Shown: positions 11,225 through 23,038, numbered from the stretch's first letter. The stretch is DNA of 64,000 nucleotides from Epiperipatus broadwayi (GCA_028023455.1 JAQFVV010012446.1:3787501-3851500); one strand, 5' to 3'. Translations and numbers: made by a program. The notes: generated from the letters alone by a model not told the origin.

Positions 11225-11600
11225 CTATATCATATTGAAGGGAAGGCCCCACTATGTTTCAAATGCAGCAGAGTGGGGCTATAGCAGCAGGATGCGAAGC
11301 TGGAAATTGTATAAAATGTAACAAATTCGATGGAGACAAACATATATGTAACTCTATGAATACAAAAACATGGACAAACATAGTACCGAGTGAGATGGAA
11401 GAAGAATGGGAAGGAAAAGAGTGTGAAGAATTGAATATTGATGATGAAGTTAAGAAATGCGCAATTAAATTAAGAGCAACAACCACATTTAACAAAAACC
11501 GAGAAGAAACTGAAAATAGCAACAAAATCAAAGAAACTGAAATAATTAAAACAATGAAGCAAGTACAGATGAAGAAACTGACGTAATAAAAGAAAGCATT
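11225..11600 (+). pseudogene. LINE family A, ORF1 zinc-knuckle region
   Basis: One frame reads APLCFKCSRVGL then stop (CxxC of a CCHC knuckle), and another gives CIKCNKFDGDKHIC (CxxC...H...C). Paired CCHC knuckles near the end of ORF1 are typical of Tx1/L1-like and other gag-type LINE ORF1 proteins, where they bind RNA. The two pieces lie in different frames, so the protein is broken. Confidence 0.65.
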
Positions 11601-11779
11601 CTTCCAATAAAGTTAAATATAAATAAATCTAAAAAACATAAAGAACCAATAAAGAAAATTAAGACAAAAATAAATGCTGAAAGAATAATTGAAGAAATAA
11701 TAGATAGATAACCCCAAAAAGTCTTAATTGAAAATGAATATATGTCATAACATTTAAATTGCGCAAATAAAGTAAATTA

Positions 11780-12340
11780 AAATAACAGATTATATAAAGA
11801 ACCAAGAATATGATATAGCTATAATAACTGAGACAAAAATAAATCTGAATATGTCCCAGTCAATAATAGATAAGTTGTCCCATCAGAATATTCTAATACA
11901 TAAAGCTAACATAAGATCAGCACAAGGAGTAGCAGAGCTAGTTAACATAAATTCAGAAATGGAAACACTACAAATACTGTCATTACAAACAAATTCCATA
12001 GTAATCTCCTATCTTTATCAAAGAACTATACACTACTTAATAGCAGTTTACTCAACAGCAGAGGGTAAGGATATTAAAAAAGTCATAGAAAATGTACAAA
12101 ACAAACTTATATAAAATCCAGTAATAATAATACTAGGAGGAGACTTAAACTGTACCTACAATAACTACCAAACCAATTGAAAAATAAAATGCAAGAAATA
12201 GCATTCTACTCCCTACAAGATAAATATGAAAATGGCACATATACATTTTTCAATAGCAAATATGTAATGTTAATTGATCTATATTTTTGTCTCACGATCC
12301 AAAGTGATTCTCCGATCACCTGACAGTACAGATGAAAATC
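11780..12340 (+). pseudogene. LINE family A, apurinic-like endonuclease domain
   Basis: ITETK-like residues near 11825, the motif ILGGDLNC near 12128 and SDHLTVQ near 12310 give the order expected of an exonuclease-endonuclease-phosphatase fold used to nick target DNA. Several frameshifts and stops separate them. The family's GDxN and SDH motifs survive, so the domain call is firm although the gene is dead. Confidence 0.8.
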
Positions 12341-14162
12341 AATGACCACAAAATGAATAGAAAACAATATATATTTTTGATAAACAAAATAATAAGAGAT
12401 GATATAAAATTAGAAATTGATCAAGTCTATTCATATGAATCCAAGTTACCACCATGCATTGTCTGGTATAAAATAAAAAAAGAAATATCCGAAAAATGCA
12501 AAAAAGCATCGCAAAGATATTTAATTAATAAACAATTGAAAAACCAAGCAATAGAAATTCAAAACCCGCTCCAAGATCTTAAAAACCAAAACCAAACCAC
12601 CATTTTAATTTCGGACTTACAAGAAGAGCATGATAAAGTATACCAATTACTAAAACAAGAAATCCAAACAATAATGCTCAGGACATTAATCCCAAATCTC
12701 GATAAAATCTCCAAGCCAATGATAAATTATGCCAGAATATATATACCACATACAAAAGAAATGAATACAATGAAAACCAAAGAAGGTAATTCAGTATCGG
12801 TATAATGGTAGATGAGAAAATGCTAGAAATGATAAAACTAAAATTTGGTGAAAGAAAAACCATATAAAAGAATATAAAAACATAGCTTTAGAAGAATCCA
12901 AACAATATATAACAAAGCAAGAAAACCATATAGAGATAGATAAACTAAAAATGTACATAACAATGGGAATAACAAATTACCAGCTACAATTTACAAAATG
13001 TTAAGTTACACATTAATCTATGCAATGTGGAAATATTTCAACCAAATGTCTAGTGAAGGTATAAACTAGCCATACATAAGTGAGTGGTGTTTAGCCTAAA
13101 AAAAGGCAAACTGATACAGATACTTAAGATAGAAGAAATGAAGCATATATCAATAGAGGATATAGACTCTAAAATTCTGGTGAGAGTACTACTAAAGAGA
13201 TTGCACAAGTTGGTGAGCTCCAAGAACTCAACAGCTCACCATGCAATAAAAGGGAAAAGAGCAGTTAATGCAGTTATCAAGATCCATGAAGCAATAAAAT
13301 ATGCTAAAGAATAAAACTAATTCAATATTATGCCATCAAAGTTGATTTTAAGTCAGCCTTTGATCTAGTTAATTGGTCATACTTAATAAACACAATAAAT
13401 GAACTAGTACCTGAACACAGATACATAGTAAATGCAATTAAAAATTACTTAAATAATGGAAGTATATCCTTAAACAATTATATGAGAAAATCTAACTCCT
13501 TTATTCCCAAAAAGAGAATCCTACAAGGATCACCACGAGTGGCTCTCTTGTTTGCAATTTATTTGGACCCAATGATTAAAGAAATACAAAACAAAGTTCC
13601 AGGCATATATCTACCACTCTTGAGTGCAAAAATTCAAACAATTGCATTCATTGATGACATGATAATTATATTCCAAGATTTTCAACATACAAATAATTCT
13701 AGACATCCTCGAAGTTTCAAAAACAAATAGGATCTATAATACAACCATCCAAATCAGCCACATGGCAATTAGCAACTGGAAAAAAAATTCTAAGTGATTT
13801 CCAGATAAATCCATCAATGTTTCTAGGAATCCCTTTATACCAATCTAAAATGAAGACGAATAGATATCTAAACAAGCTAATCTTTCACAAAATAACCAAA
13901 AAAATAAATAACCTTTCACTTATAAAACTATATAAAGTAACTAGAGCCAAAACATTTAATGGAATAGCCACAGGAATATTAAGTTACTACGGCCCTTGGA
14001 TAAATCTATACAACAATACAGTAAACGAAATAAACAAAATAGCAAAAAAGTTCATTTGGGGAAGGACAACCAAAATAATATCAATGGCAATATTACAATT
14101 ACCAATTAATAAAGGAGAACTCAAATGTAATAGATCTAAAAAAATATGTGTCATTTATTAAA
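12341..14162 (+). pseudogene. LINE family A, reverse transcriptase domain
   Basis: After a linker (12332-12805), RT blocks appear in order across several frames: IKGKRAVNAVIKIHEAIKYA (13250-13311), VDFKSAFDLVNW (near 13340, catalytic Asp), ILQGSPRVALLFAIYLDP (near 13520), AFIDDMIII (near 13645, equivalent of the YADD box) and FLGIPLYQSK plus the thumb (13817-14161). At least five frameshifts or stops make it non-functional. The arrangement fits an L1/Tx1-type LINE and is related to family D at 59.5-61.5 kb. Confidence 0.85.
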
Positions 14163-14169
14163 GCAAAAA

Positions 14170-15160
14170 CAAATAAATGTAATAAAGAGTAAGACTTTCA
14201 ATCGACCAGAATGCGACATAAAATTGTATAAAAAGATGGAAAAAAACAAGGTCCTTTGTGGTCCATTTACTTATAGCATATAAAGACTTACAAGATGAAC
14301 AAAATATGTCCAATTTAGAAGGGCTAAAATATAGTGTCCTTAAAAAAAGTAACAATTATCAAGAAAAATCATGGCTAAACATATCCGTAAGTAATGTTCT
14401 AAGAAACTTTCAGTCAATCTATACACTCCAAAAATACATGAAAACCACCTATAAATTGATGAATGGGATACACCCCATGACAATATTTTTGAATAAAAAA
14501 CTATGTATGAATCTAGAGCCCAGGGTATTGAGCCTGCAAGGACAGTGAAAAGACAATCGTGCATCTGGGCGAAGAGTGTAGAGCATTTAAACAAATAAGG
14601 ATAAAAGTATTTAAAACTCCAATCACTAATCTAAAAGATATGATTAACAAACACATCAAGAGATTTACTTTCAGTCAATCTATGCACTCCAAAAATCCAT
14701 GAAACCTATCTATAAATTGATAAATGGGATACATACATGACAACGTTTTTAAATAAAAAAAACTACATATGAATCTAGAGCCAGGATGTTCAACCTGCAA
14801 GGACAGTGAAGAGACGATTTGTACACCTGGTCAAAGAGATGTAGAGCATTTAAACAAATAAGGATAAAAGTATTCAAAGCTCCAATCATTAATCTAAAAG
14901 ATATGATTAACAAACACATCAAGACATTTGATCCAGGCAATACTATGGTGCTTATCCACACAATTAGAACAATATGGGAAATAAGATGTTCACTAATATT
15001 TGATAATAAAAAATATAATTGGATAAAAAAACTTGATAAATTATAATGGGATAAATACTTCGAACAATGCTTAAAATACTTACCAAGAAAACAAATGATC
15101 AAAATCTGGGAGGATCAGCACCTACAGTATGTGAAATATGGAAATAAATAATTTTATGAA
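14170..15160 (+). pseudogene. LINE family A, C-terminal zinc finger with 261-bp internal duplication
   Basis: CAGTCAATCTAT occurs at 14411 and again at 14672, and the 261-bp stretch after each is similar, so a block of 87 codons was duplicated in frame. It includes the zinc-binding segment (CSTCKDSEETI ... with H and C following). The rest (14940-15150) reads IRTIWEIRCSLIFDNKKYNW and ends at a TAA near 15151. The 3' end has no clear poly(A). Confidence 0.75.
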
Positions 15161-15212
15161 CAGAAGATAAGCATTAAACAATGGCATAATAGCAACCAAC
15201 CAAATATAAAAT

Positions 15213-16580
15213 TAAGACATGTGATGTGGTGCACTGTGACTTTTTATACAGAGTCAGGAATCTCTCAGAAACTATGCCCTTGAACCCCTTTCCATTCCCC
15301 ACCCCAAGTTTTCCCATATTCTTTTTTACCCTGCTCCATACCATTTCCACAATATAATCTTTGTCAACTCCATGGCCTTTAGATCTAAAACCCCCGTATC
15401 TTTTCCCAAACCCAGCATAAAAACCAATAAGCCACTTTCTGTGTAATCACTTTGTTCATATTTATTCTTCCACAACTTCATTATTTGTATCCTTTCTGCT
15501 TTCAGGCATTTACATTAAATTAACAGATGCCTAATATTTTCTATACCTTCCTTACACAGATTGCAGAGTAAATCACCCATATTTTTCCATTCACGTGTAT
15601 ATTCCCTTGTTGCTAAAGATCCCATTGGAGCTTTAAACAGTAAACTACATTCCTTGCTATTATTATAAATTAACTCATACCCAATATTCTGTTTACTTCT
15701 ATAAATATTTAAACTCTTTTTGCTCTCCATACTAGCTCTCCATTTCTCCAAGTCCCTATTCTTTATTAATGCATCTATTCTTCTATCCCATTCCTTAATA
15801 CTAAAACCCTCAACAATTCTCCTAACACAATCATCCCATCTTTTGTATAAGTATACTGAGACATAAATTTTTTATCTAAATCTTCTGCATAATGTATTAC
15901 CTTTCACACACATCTTGTTGCCTGCCCTTTATTCATAACCCAATTAAATACTTATTTTGGCTATACTTTTATTATCCATAAACTGCAATCTACCGAACAT
16001 TTTCATTTTGCTTTTTGTATCTCTCATATAAAAACTTGGCCATACCAGTTCTCCTTGAATTGCCTTCTTCCCCGTCCACACTTCTGCATCTAATGCATGC
16101 CTTCCTACTTCTCTATGTACTTTTTCTAGTAATCTAATACCCCATTACTAACACATAATGCATCATTACCATATTTAACCCTGCTACTTTCACTCCCATA
16201 CAATCCTAGCTATATCATATTTATTATAGAACACTGTTAATTTCTTTATCAATCCCTTTCGTTTCTTTGCTTCATTTATCAATTTTTTCTCCCATTCATC
16301 CAAGCAATTTCTCTGATTACTTAAAACGATTACCAAATAGTTATATATATTCATCACACTTAACTTTATATTCCCCAATAAAAATTCTTTATCTTCTCTT
16401 TCCCCAGTATTAATCATCATTACTTTTGATTTTTCTTCACTAAATTTAATTCCCATCTCTTTACCCACCTTCGCGCACGTCCTCAGCATAACTTCCATAT
16501 CTTCCATTCTTTCTGCATACAAAAAAAATATCACCCGCAAATAAAATACCCGACAATGTATATATTCTCTTGCCACCTAT
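15213..16580 (-). pseudogene. LINE family B, copy 2 (RT palm to C-terminus)
   Basis: Longest copy of family B. On the minus strand the 16190-16576 frame reads a decayed YADD region (FFLYAERMEDMEVML), then GIKFSEEKSKVMMIN and GNIKLSVMNIYNYL, the palm/thumb transition of a non-LTR RT. The 15515-15751 frame carries CNLCKEGIENIRHLL (zinc-finger-like). The 3' end at about 15213-15300 matches copies 1 and 3. Several frameshifts; 5'-truncated. It begins just after the LINE A remains and in the opposite orientation. Confidence 0.8.
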
Positions 16581-16599
16581 CAATGATATCTACCAATAA

Positions 16600-17329
16600 G
16601 AAACAAAGTGCGACACCTACTTACTAACATCCATTTATTAAGATAAATATAAGGCCATATATTTTAGTAATGTTACGTATAAATTATAAATAATCAAAAA
16701 CAAAAAGAGATTATAAAAAACTAAAACCTTGTAAATATGTATATGTATATATTGTTTAATAAAGATAAATACTTAAAATAAATAAAAATATATTGATTGA
16801 GATTGTTGGATTGTCTAAATGTTGATTGATTTCTATGAATTTATGTATGCACCTATCTAGCATTGAGCATTATTATATATATATCTGATCATGTATGTAA
16901 TATTCTAGTAATTATTAAATATTAAAGAGTTAAGCAGCACGTGTTCAATGTCTGCGAAAATTATGATCTAACTAAAACAGTTTGATAAAGTAGTATAAAC
17001 AGGTATCATAAATATATATTAGTTAAAATATAAAATTTATTTCAGCATTTAAACTTGAAAGATAATGGATTGTTGTGGAAATCAAGAAATGGTTAATAAT
17101 AAATCACATTTTTATTATAATAAACTGCCTTTAAAAAAAAAATACATAAAAGATCTCTTTAAATTAAATAAGAGTCTTTATGCTATTAGAAAAGCTATTT
17201 TATTATTAATCCGTACTATAATATGATGATTACGTATTTGAGCAATATAAAGGATTCTTTAAGTTTATGATATAGCTTTTAAATATTCGAATGCCCGAAT
17301 TTCTACATACATTATTTTTTTTACTATAT
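16600..17329. other. A+T-rich sequence with a P7 fragment
   Basis: At about 16795-16860 the text GAGATTGTTGGATTGTCTAA followed by ATGTTGATTG matches the P7 unit at 2.3-2.5 kb. Nothing else recognised. Confidence 0.5.
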
Positions 17330-17709
17330 CAAGTTTCAGGCCACTCAAAGAAGTATGGAGAGATGTATGTTGGGAGTAACAAGAAGAGATCGAAAACGCA
17401 ATGTATGGGTAAGAGAACAAACAGGTGTTACTGATCTCATTGAAAAAATTAAAAGATTGAAGTGGAGTTGGGCTGGACATATTGCTAGAAGAGATGACAA
17501 TAGATGGACAATTGAAATTTTAAACTGGATTCCAGGAGATTGTAAAAGACCCAGAAAGAGACCACACGTGAGATGGATGGATGAAATAAGAAAAGTGCAG
17601 GGGTGATGTGGAGAAGAGAAGCTAAAGATCGGAGATGGATTAAACTTGGAGAGACCTTCATCCTGCAGTGGATTGATAATGGTTGTTGATGATGATGATG
17701 AACAAGTTT
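17330..17709 (+). pseudogene. LINE family C, 3' fragment with (GAT)n tail
   Basis: The frame 17355-17606 encodes MERCMLGVTRRDRKRN ... WAGHIARRDDNRWT ... RPRKRPHVRWMDEIRK, the C-terminal tail of RTE/CR1-like ORF2 proteins that follows the RT domain. The 3' end is GTTGTTGATGATGATGATGA (17683-17702). A short CAAGTTT at 17330-17336 and 17703-17709 may be the target duplication. Strongly 5'-truncated, no RT. Confidence 0.85.
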
Positions 17710-18950
17710 TAAATAATGCAACACACAGTTTACCCCCCCTCCCGATTTCAAAATTTTAACTGATATTGTTTTAAAATTCGAGTGCATTTTAATTGCATGT
17801 TAATTAACAGTTCATTATATGTGAACACACTAATTACATTCTATACGTTATAGCATGTAGGTAAACGTAGAAATATTTATTTCTGTATAATATTCATATA
17901 CATCAGTTTATTATGTAGTAATGAATTTTTCTTTGACAGGAATCACTATCTCACTAGAGGCATGTTATTCTATGGGCAAAAACAGAGGGGGGAGGGGAGT
18001 CCCCAAATCAATATTCTATAAATTAATTTTTGTAGTAAAAAAATCGGAAAGTAAATGTTGGTCACATATCTGGGGACTGTAGATTGCAAGCGTATGATAA
18101 CATTTAAAATATAAACACGTTAATGTAGGGCAGAGCGCATTGCTATGTACTAACCAGCCCTTTGCAATGGTCCTATCTCATAATGTATTTTCTATGGGAC
18201 CTTGGAGTCTCATTCCACTTCCTATTCTGCTAGGACTGAAGGACTTCCAACAATATCGAACGGCGGAACAAGTGCAGTAGGAAATGATATCTACTACTTA
18301 TCTACAATAACCAGAGAACTGAATTCTATTGTTTTTAATTTAAAATAAAAACCATTCCCATTGAACTGGGCTATTATAGTTAGGTGTCAATCTTAAAATT
18401 ATATATCATATTACACATGGTTAGAATAATAAAATTTAGTTATATTTCCTCTGATTATTGTTGATGAGTAGTCATTTACTACCACACTGATTTGCCGCCG
18501 GAGATCGCTGGTGGTCCTTCGGTCCAAATGGGGATTTTAAGATTGACAACAGTCCTTGTCATTCCCGTGGTACAGACAATGCATCTGGCTGATCACTGAT
18601 ATCAACATAATGTGTGCCAACTAGTGTATTGTGCATTGTTGTATGTACTAACAGTAAGTATATAAGTTATAAACATTGTTTAATAAAGAAAATTCGGAAT
18701 AGGTATTAATTAATACTAGTGTTTTGTTGTTAAAATATTTATTTTATATTTTATACTAATTCTAACGCATGATTTGGCATTGATTCTTTGTGTGATAATG
18801 TATAATATATTTCAATAAATTTTCTTTCTTTTTATATTCTGTATTTACATTGTACATTCAAATATTATTTTACTTATGAAAATGATTAGATAAATAAAGT
18901 AATATATAAATACATGTATATTGTCCATACTAAACTTAATGTAATTATAA
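17710..18950. other. Unassigned sequence, locally less A+T-rich
   Basis: 17,930-18,600 is richer in G+C than its surroundings (GGGGGGAGGGGAGTCCCC, CAATATCGAACGGCGGAAC, GATCGCTGGTGGTCCTTCGG). I saw no ORF, tRNA boxes or homology to other families here. It could be an unrecognised repeat. Confidence 0.4.
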
Positions 18951-19215
18951 AGGACTTGAATTTAGACTTTCAAACACCCCACAGCTATCCAAACCATTTT
19001 ACATAACTGATATACATGACCACATACATATGACAAGATAAATGATCTGCAGTATATGTATTTTCTGCTAAACTAGCACACATCATTTGGTCCAGATCAC
19101 CATCTCCCACACATATATGCAATCACTGCTCAGTTTATACTAAGATAGCAAATCTTCAAACATTAATGGACAAGCTTCAATCTTCTCCACTCTCCAAATC
19201 TTCGGCTATCTACAT
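18950..19215 (-). mobile_element. Family P1 hammerhead element, copy B (5'-truncated)
   Basis: Minus-strand copy arranged head-to-head with copy C. The 3' part ends near 18,955 with a decayed box B. The other end stops near 19,215 within the block matching GGCTGAAGAG of copy C. Confidence 0.7.
19036..19098 (-). ncRNA. Hammerhead-like motif, P1 copy B (decayed)
   Basis: Stem I and stem II positions are recognisable but the box reads ATGATGT, stem II is one base shorter (GTGCT/AGCA) and the stem I pairing is eroded. Not expected to be active. Confidence 0.45.
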
Positions 19216-19251
19216 CATTTAAAAGCCGAGTACAATTAAATGAATATATTA

Positions 19252-19630
19252 AGGTCCTATGTGTGAGGAGTAAGATTGACTTAAGGGCAACATGGGTTTG
19301 GCAATAATATTGGCATCATCAAGGGCTTTGAGAATTCCATCATCAGATTTTCAGGGATATGGATGGCTGAAGAGTTGGAGAGTGGAGAAGATTGAAGCTT
19401 GTCCTTTAACATTTGAAAATTAGCTATCTTAATATAAACTGAGCAGTGATTGTATATATGTGTGGGAGATGGTGATTTGGACCAACTGATGAGTGCTGGT
19501 TCAGCACAAAATATGTATATTGGAGATCATTTATCTTTTTCACATTATGTGGTCATGTGTATCAGTTGTACAAGATGGATTGGATAGCTGTGGAGTGCTT
19601 GAAAGTCTGAGTTCAGGTTCCTTGTAAATA
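19252..19630 (+). mobile_element. Family P1 hammerhead element, copy C (near full length)
   Basis: It begins AAGGTCCTATGTGTGAGG and ends at a degenerate box-B-like GAGTTCAGGTTCC, about 375 bp, the same length and end points as copy F at 49.72-50.10 kb. It contains the CATCATCAGATTTT block, the GAAGATTG/ATTAGCTATC block, the hammerhead, then the tRNA-like 3' end. No ORF; non-autonomous. Confidence 0.75.
19473..19535 (+). ncRNA. Hammerhead motif, P1 copy C (one core substitution)
   Basis: ACCAA (19481-19485) pairs with TTGG plus one weak pair (19520-19524). CTGATGA is intact (19486-19492). Stem II GTGCT/AGCAC is perfect with loop GGTTC. GAAA is mutated to AAAA (19508-19511). The predicted cut would be after A19519. 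The G12 change should abolish cleavage. Confidence 0.65.
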
Positions 19631-21099
19631 AAGAAAAAAATAATAAAATATATGAATATAAAAATAATATTCTAGAGTAACGAAAAGATTATATGCATCT
19701 GGGTTTCAAAAAAAGAATTAAAAAAGAAACGAACCTCATTACAGAATTTTGTAGCAATCAAAAATTAAGAAGATAACATCTGCAAAACAGAAGAAAATAT
19801 GAGAGAAAATGAACCTTCCAACTCTACATTATTAACCAGTTTTATTATTGATCAAATTGAAAATAATGACCAACCAAGCAACTGTTTAAGATAAATTAAT
19901 GATAACAATGATACAAATATTAATGATAATAATGATCAGAATATTAATACAAACAATATCAATGATATGAATGATAAAAATATGAATCCAATATATACAA
20001 ATAATATCAAGCACAAAACATACACTAAAGATATTGCTCTATGGCCAAACCCCATCACAAATGATATTATTGAGTTTTGTCTTTGTGAGAAACTGCAAAA
20101 TTTTGGAAACATTAGAAATTCAAATTTGAATTTTAATTGTGAAGGAAAAATCCATTTCTATTTAAGTAAAGCTAATGGATACCACAGAAAAAAAGAGCTA
20201 GTTAATATTGTCAGAAACCATAAAATCTGCCAGCTTTTTTTTGCAAATTGTTTTCAATTAAATCAAAAGATGTATTAGTTACAGGATGCAATGATTGGAA
20301 ACATTTGGTTGATATTCTAAAAAGGCATTTATGAGTCGAATATAAGGAAAAAATATGTGTGTGCGTAAAGCACTTGAAAAGTGTTAGAAGAATTGACTTA
20401 GAGTTGGTAAAAGCTTATGAAAAACAAACAATTTATTGGCGTGAGGTTCTAAAAAAAATTGTTGCGATTGTGAAACTGTTAGCTTTATTAGGGTTTGAAT
20501 TTCACGGACATAACGGTAATACAGGAAATATTATGAGTCGCTTAGAATATTTGGCTAATTTTGATATGTTTTTTGAAAACCTGCTTTGAAACTTATAGTA
20601 AATGTGATAAAGGACAGGTGAATCGTCTTTTTAATATTACATGTGGTGAATTTATACATCTACTAATATATAAAAAAATATTAATGAAGTCACTCTTTTA
20701 CATAGATCAATTATCATTTATTATTCATATTTAGATAAAGTAAAATTCAGGAATACATCTTATCTTTCCTACTTACGAAAAGCTATATAACTAGATACTT
20801 AGAAAATATTATAACTTCGAAATTAACGGAATATGGTTTATATATCCAAAACTGTTGAGAACAGTCTTTCAAAAATGCAGCCAACATGTCTGGGGTATAG
20901 AATAGGGTTACAAGGGAAGATTAACAGCCACAGCAAACTGCATTTTATGTCCCTTGTATGGTTTTTCAGCTTAAATTTAGTGGGAAATTCTGATGCAGAA
21001 ACATGTCCAAAAGCACCCCATTGGTTCGATTTTATTCAAAATTTATTTGTATTTTCTCTTCTTCTACAATGAGATGGGATATTTTAAAAAAGTAACTAC

Positions 21100-21345
21100 A
21101 AGTGGTTTAAAGTCTGTCCATTAAAGTATGAAGATTGGCTATCTTAATATAAGCTGAACTTTGATTGTATATATGTGTGGAGATGATAATCTGGACCAAC
21201 TGATGAGTGCTGGTTTAGCATGAAATATGTATATTGGTGATTATTTATCTTTTCAACATGTGTGTGAACAAATGTATCAGCGGTATGAAATAGCATGGAT
21301 GATTGAGAGTCGTGTGAAAGTCTGAGTTCAAACCCCCTATATATA
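21100..21345 (+). mobile_element. Family P1 hammerhead element, copy D, inside the hAT pseudogene
   Basis: It starts around TGTCCATTAAAGTATGAAGA (5'-truncated relative to copies C and F) and ends at GAGTTCAAACCCCC plus a TA-rich tail. It separates hAT segments that are adjacent in other hAT proteins, so it inserted after the transposase gene. Confidence 0.75.
21185..21249 (+). ncRNA. Type I hammerhead ribozyme, P1 copy D (core intact)
   Basis: Outer stem I GATAATC (21185-21191) pairs with GATTATTTATC (21239-21249). Inner stem I ACCAA (21195-21199) pairs with UUGGU (21234-21238). CUGAUGA is at 21200-21206. Stem II GUGCU/AGCAU has loop GGUUU and a G-U closing pair. GAAA is at 21222-21225. Stem III AU-AUGU-AU (21225-21232) has two pairs. 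A17 is 21233, so cleavage is predicted between 21233 and 21234. Every conserved core base is present. Short stem III with a tetraloop is known from PLE and schistosome/newt satellite hammerheads. Confidence 0.75.
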
Positions 21346-22065
21346 TTACAAATGAAAATGTAACATTAAAAAAGTTTGTTCTTCAAGATGGTCCTCAGGA
21401 ACAGATGCAATTTTAACAATTGATGAATTTTTTGGCCATAAAAGAACCTTCATTTAAAATTTTTAAAGATTGTAATGAAAAACTTGTTACAAAATTAGAA
21501 GCAAAAAAAATTGTATGAAAACTGTGGTTTTGAAGCAATTCTTTTAATTTTCACATGGAATGCAATTCTACCAAGAATGAACACAATTAGCAAAAGTCTT
21601 CAAAATAAAAATTCTGATTTCCACAATGCCGTAAATCTTGGATAATCATTATCTTTGTACATATCACAGAACACCTTCGAAACAACAATGAATTTTTTTG
21701 ATACTATATATATATAATCAGAATCCCTTTGCATTAACAAAGAATAAAAAATATGAATCAGACAAAGGAAGAAAAGGCAAAAGAAAATTACATTTTGATG
21801 AGAAAAGGAATGGAAATGACGATCTGCAGTTGGCAGGCAAACAAGAATTTATAGTGAATTGTTTGAATATTATCTGCGATCTGTTGGTAGCAGACATTTA
21901 AGTCCATATTAATAAATACTAATTAAAAAAAATCGCAAAATAAGTACGATAAATATATTTTAAATTTAATAAGTGTCAAACAACATCGACGTTAGTATTT
22001 TTTAGGAAGAACTTGCTCACTTTGTACATTTTGCAAAAAATGTAAATGCTTCCTTATTAATGTGT

Positions 22066-22541
22066 AAAGCTATTCACTCTGCCATAGGGAGGATGATACC
22101 ATATTTCACATTTTCAACAATTGTTCCTCTCTTCAGGGCTGTAGAATATTGATTAATAAAATTTATACACCAAAACATCCAATTATCAACACACTCATAA
22201 AAGGTTTTGCTTATGGGGATTTTGCAATTATAAGAAGTGCAACTTTCATCACTTTCTGTCTATGGTTTGTCAGATGCTTCATAATCTTCAAGTCTGTGAT
22301 ACCTGATCCAACATTAATTTTTTTACAAAAATTAAAAGATATCAAAGAAAGAGATTTGAAGTTAGCTCCTCACCTAATAGCAAATTCCACATGGAATCTT
22401 ATTAATATTGGACATTAAGTAATTTAATGGTTTATAAATGTATTGCCAAATTTAATGTTATTTTATAATTTTTTCTTTATTGTAAACATAGTTAAATAAA
22501 CCTGTTTTTGATACTACAAAAAAAAAAAAAAAAGCTATTCA
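22066..22541 (+). mobile_element. 5'-truncated poly(A) LINE 3' end inserted in the hAT pseudogene
   Basis: AAAGCTATTCA at 22066-22076 and 22531-22541 is the 11-bp target duplication. Between them lies coding sequence ending in a zinc-finger-like EDDTIFHIFNNC and, after a frameshift, FAYGDFAIIRSATFITFCLW with a stop near 22416, then a 3' UTR with AATAAA (about 22494) and A16. Joining the two sides restores the hAT frame (NASLLMCKAIQEGLVSTF), confirming a clean insertion. The EDTxxH...C pattern is typical of L1/Tx1-like LINE C-termini; RT is missing. Confidence 0.85.
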
Positions 22542-22695
22542 AGAAGGATTAGTTTCTACGTTTTCTAATGTGGACACAATTTTTAAAAATATATTTAACC
22601 ATACTTGTATCTGACACATCGGTAGAGCGTTCTTTCAGTGTTTTAAAAAAAATTAAAAATGGCACTAGAAATTTTTTAAGCCAAGAAAAATTATT

Positions 22696-23038
22696 CAATT
22701 TGTTAATACACTAAACATCACATGATCACCATCTCATACTAGCACATAATTGTTGTAAACAAAGGCAAAACTCTCCATACAGTAGTGCCACCCTGTGCCA
22801 ACCAGAGTAATCAATGGATGCCAGAAGGCTTGTGCATAAAATCCCTATCTAGTGCTCAGATCCAAGGCTCCTCACTGATGATGGCCACAAGCCAGAAACT
22901 AGTCTGGGAATATTGGATGAGTAGGCACTAGATAGGGATTTTATGCACAAGCCTTCTGGCATCCATTGATTACTCTGGTTGGCACAGGGTGGCACTACTG
23001 TATGGAGAGTTTTGCCTTTGTTTACAATTTGTTAATAC
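22696..23038 (+). mobile_element. Family P2 fold-back copy with 103-bp perfect arms and 14-bp target duplication
   Basis: CAATTTGTTAATAC (22696-22709 and 23025-23038) flanks the element and is hAT sequence. The left arm 22753-22855 and right arm 22925-23027 are perfect reverse complements over 103 bp (checked base by base); the last bases of the right arm lie in the duplicated target. The 69-nt spacer (22856-22924) holds the hammerhead. In other P2 copies the two sides differ inside the ~50-bp ends, so this copy gained an inverted duplicate of its right side. Perfect arms imply a recent event or strong gene conversion. No ORF. A 14-bp duplication points to target-primed retrotransposition rather than cut-and-paste. 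Confidence 0.9.
22860..22918 (+). ncRNA. Type I hammerhead ribozyme at the tip of the P2 fold-back
   Basis: Outer stem I ATCCAA (22860-22865) pairs with TTGGAT (22913-22918). Inner CUCA (22871-22874) pairs with UGGG (22905-22908) with one U-G. CUGAUGA is at 22875-22881. Stem II UGGC-CACAA-GCCA (22882-22894) is perfect. GAAA is at 22895-22898. ACUAGU (22898-22903) is a palindromic stem III that would pair best between two molecules. C17 is 22904 (GUC). Predicted cleavage is between 22904 and 22905. Stem I continues into the 103-bp arms, so the whole transcript would be one long duplex capped by the ribozyme. Confidence 0.75.
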
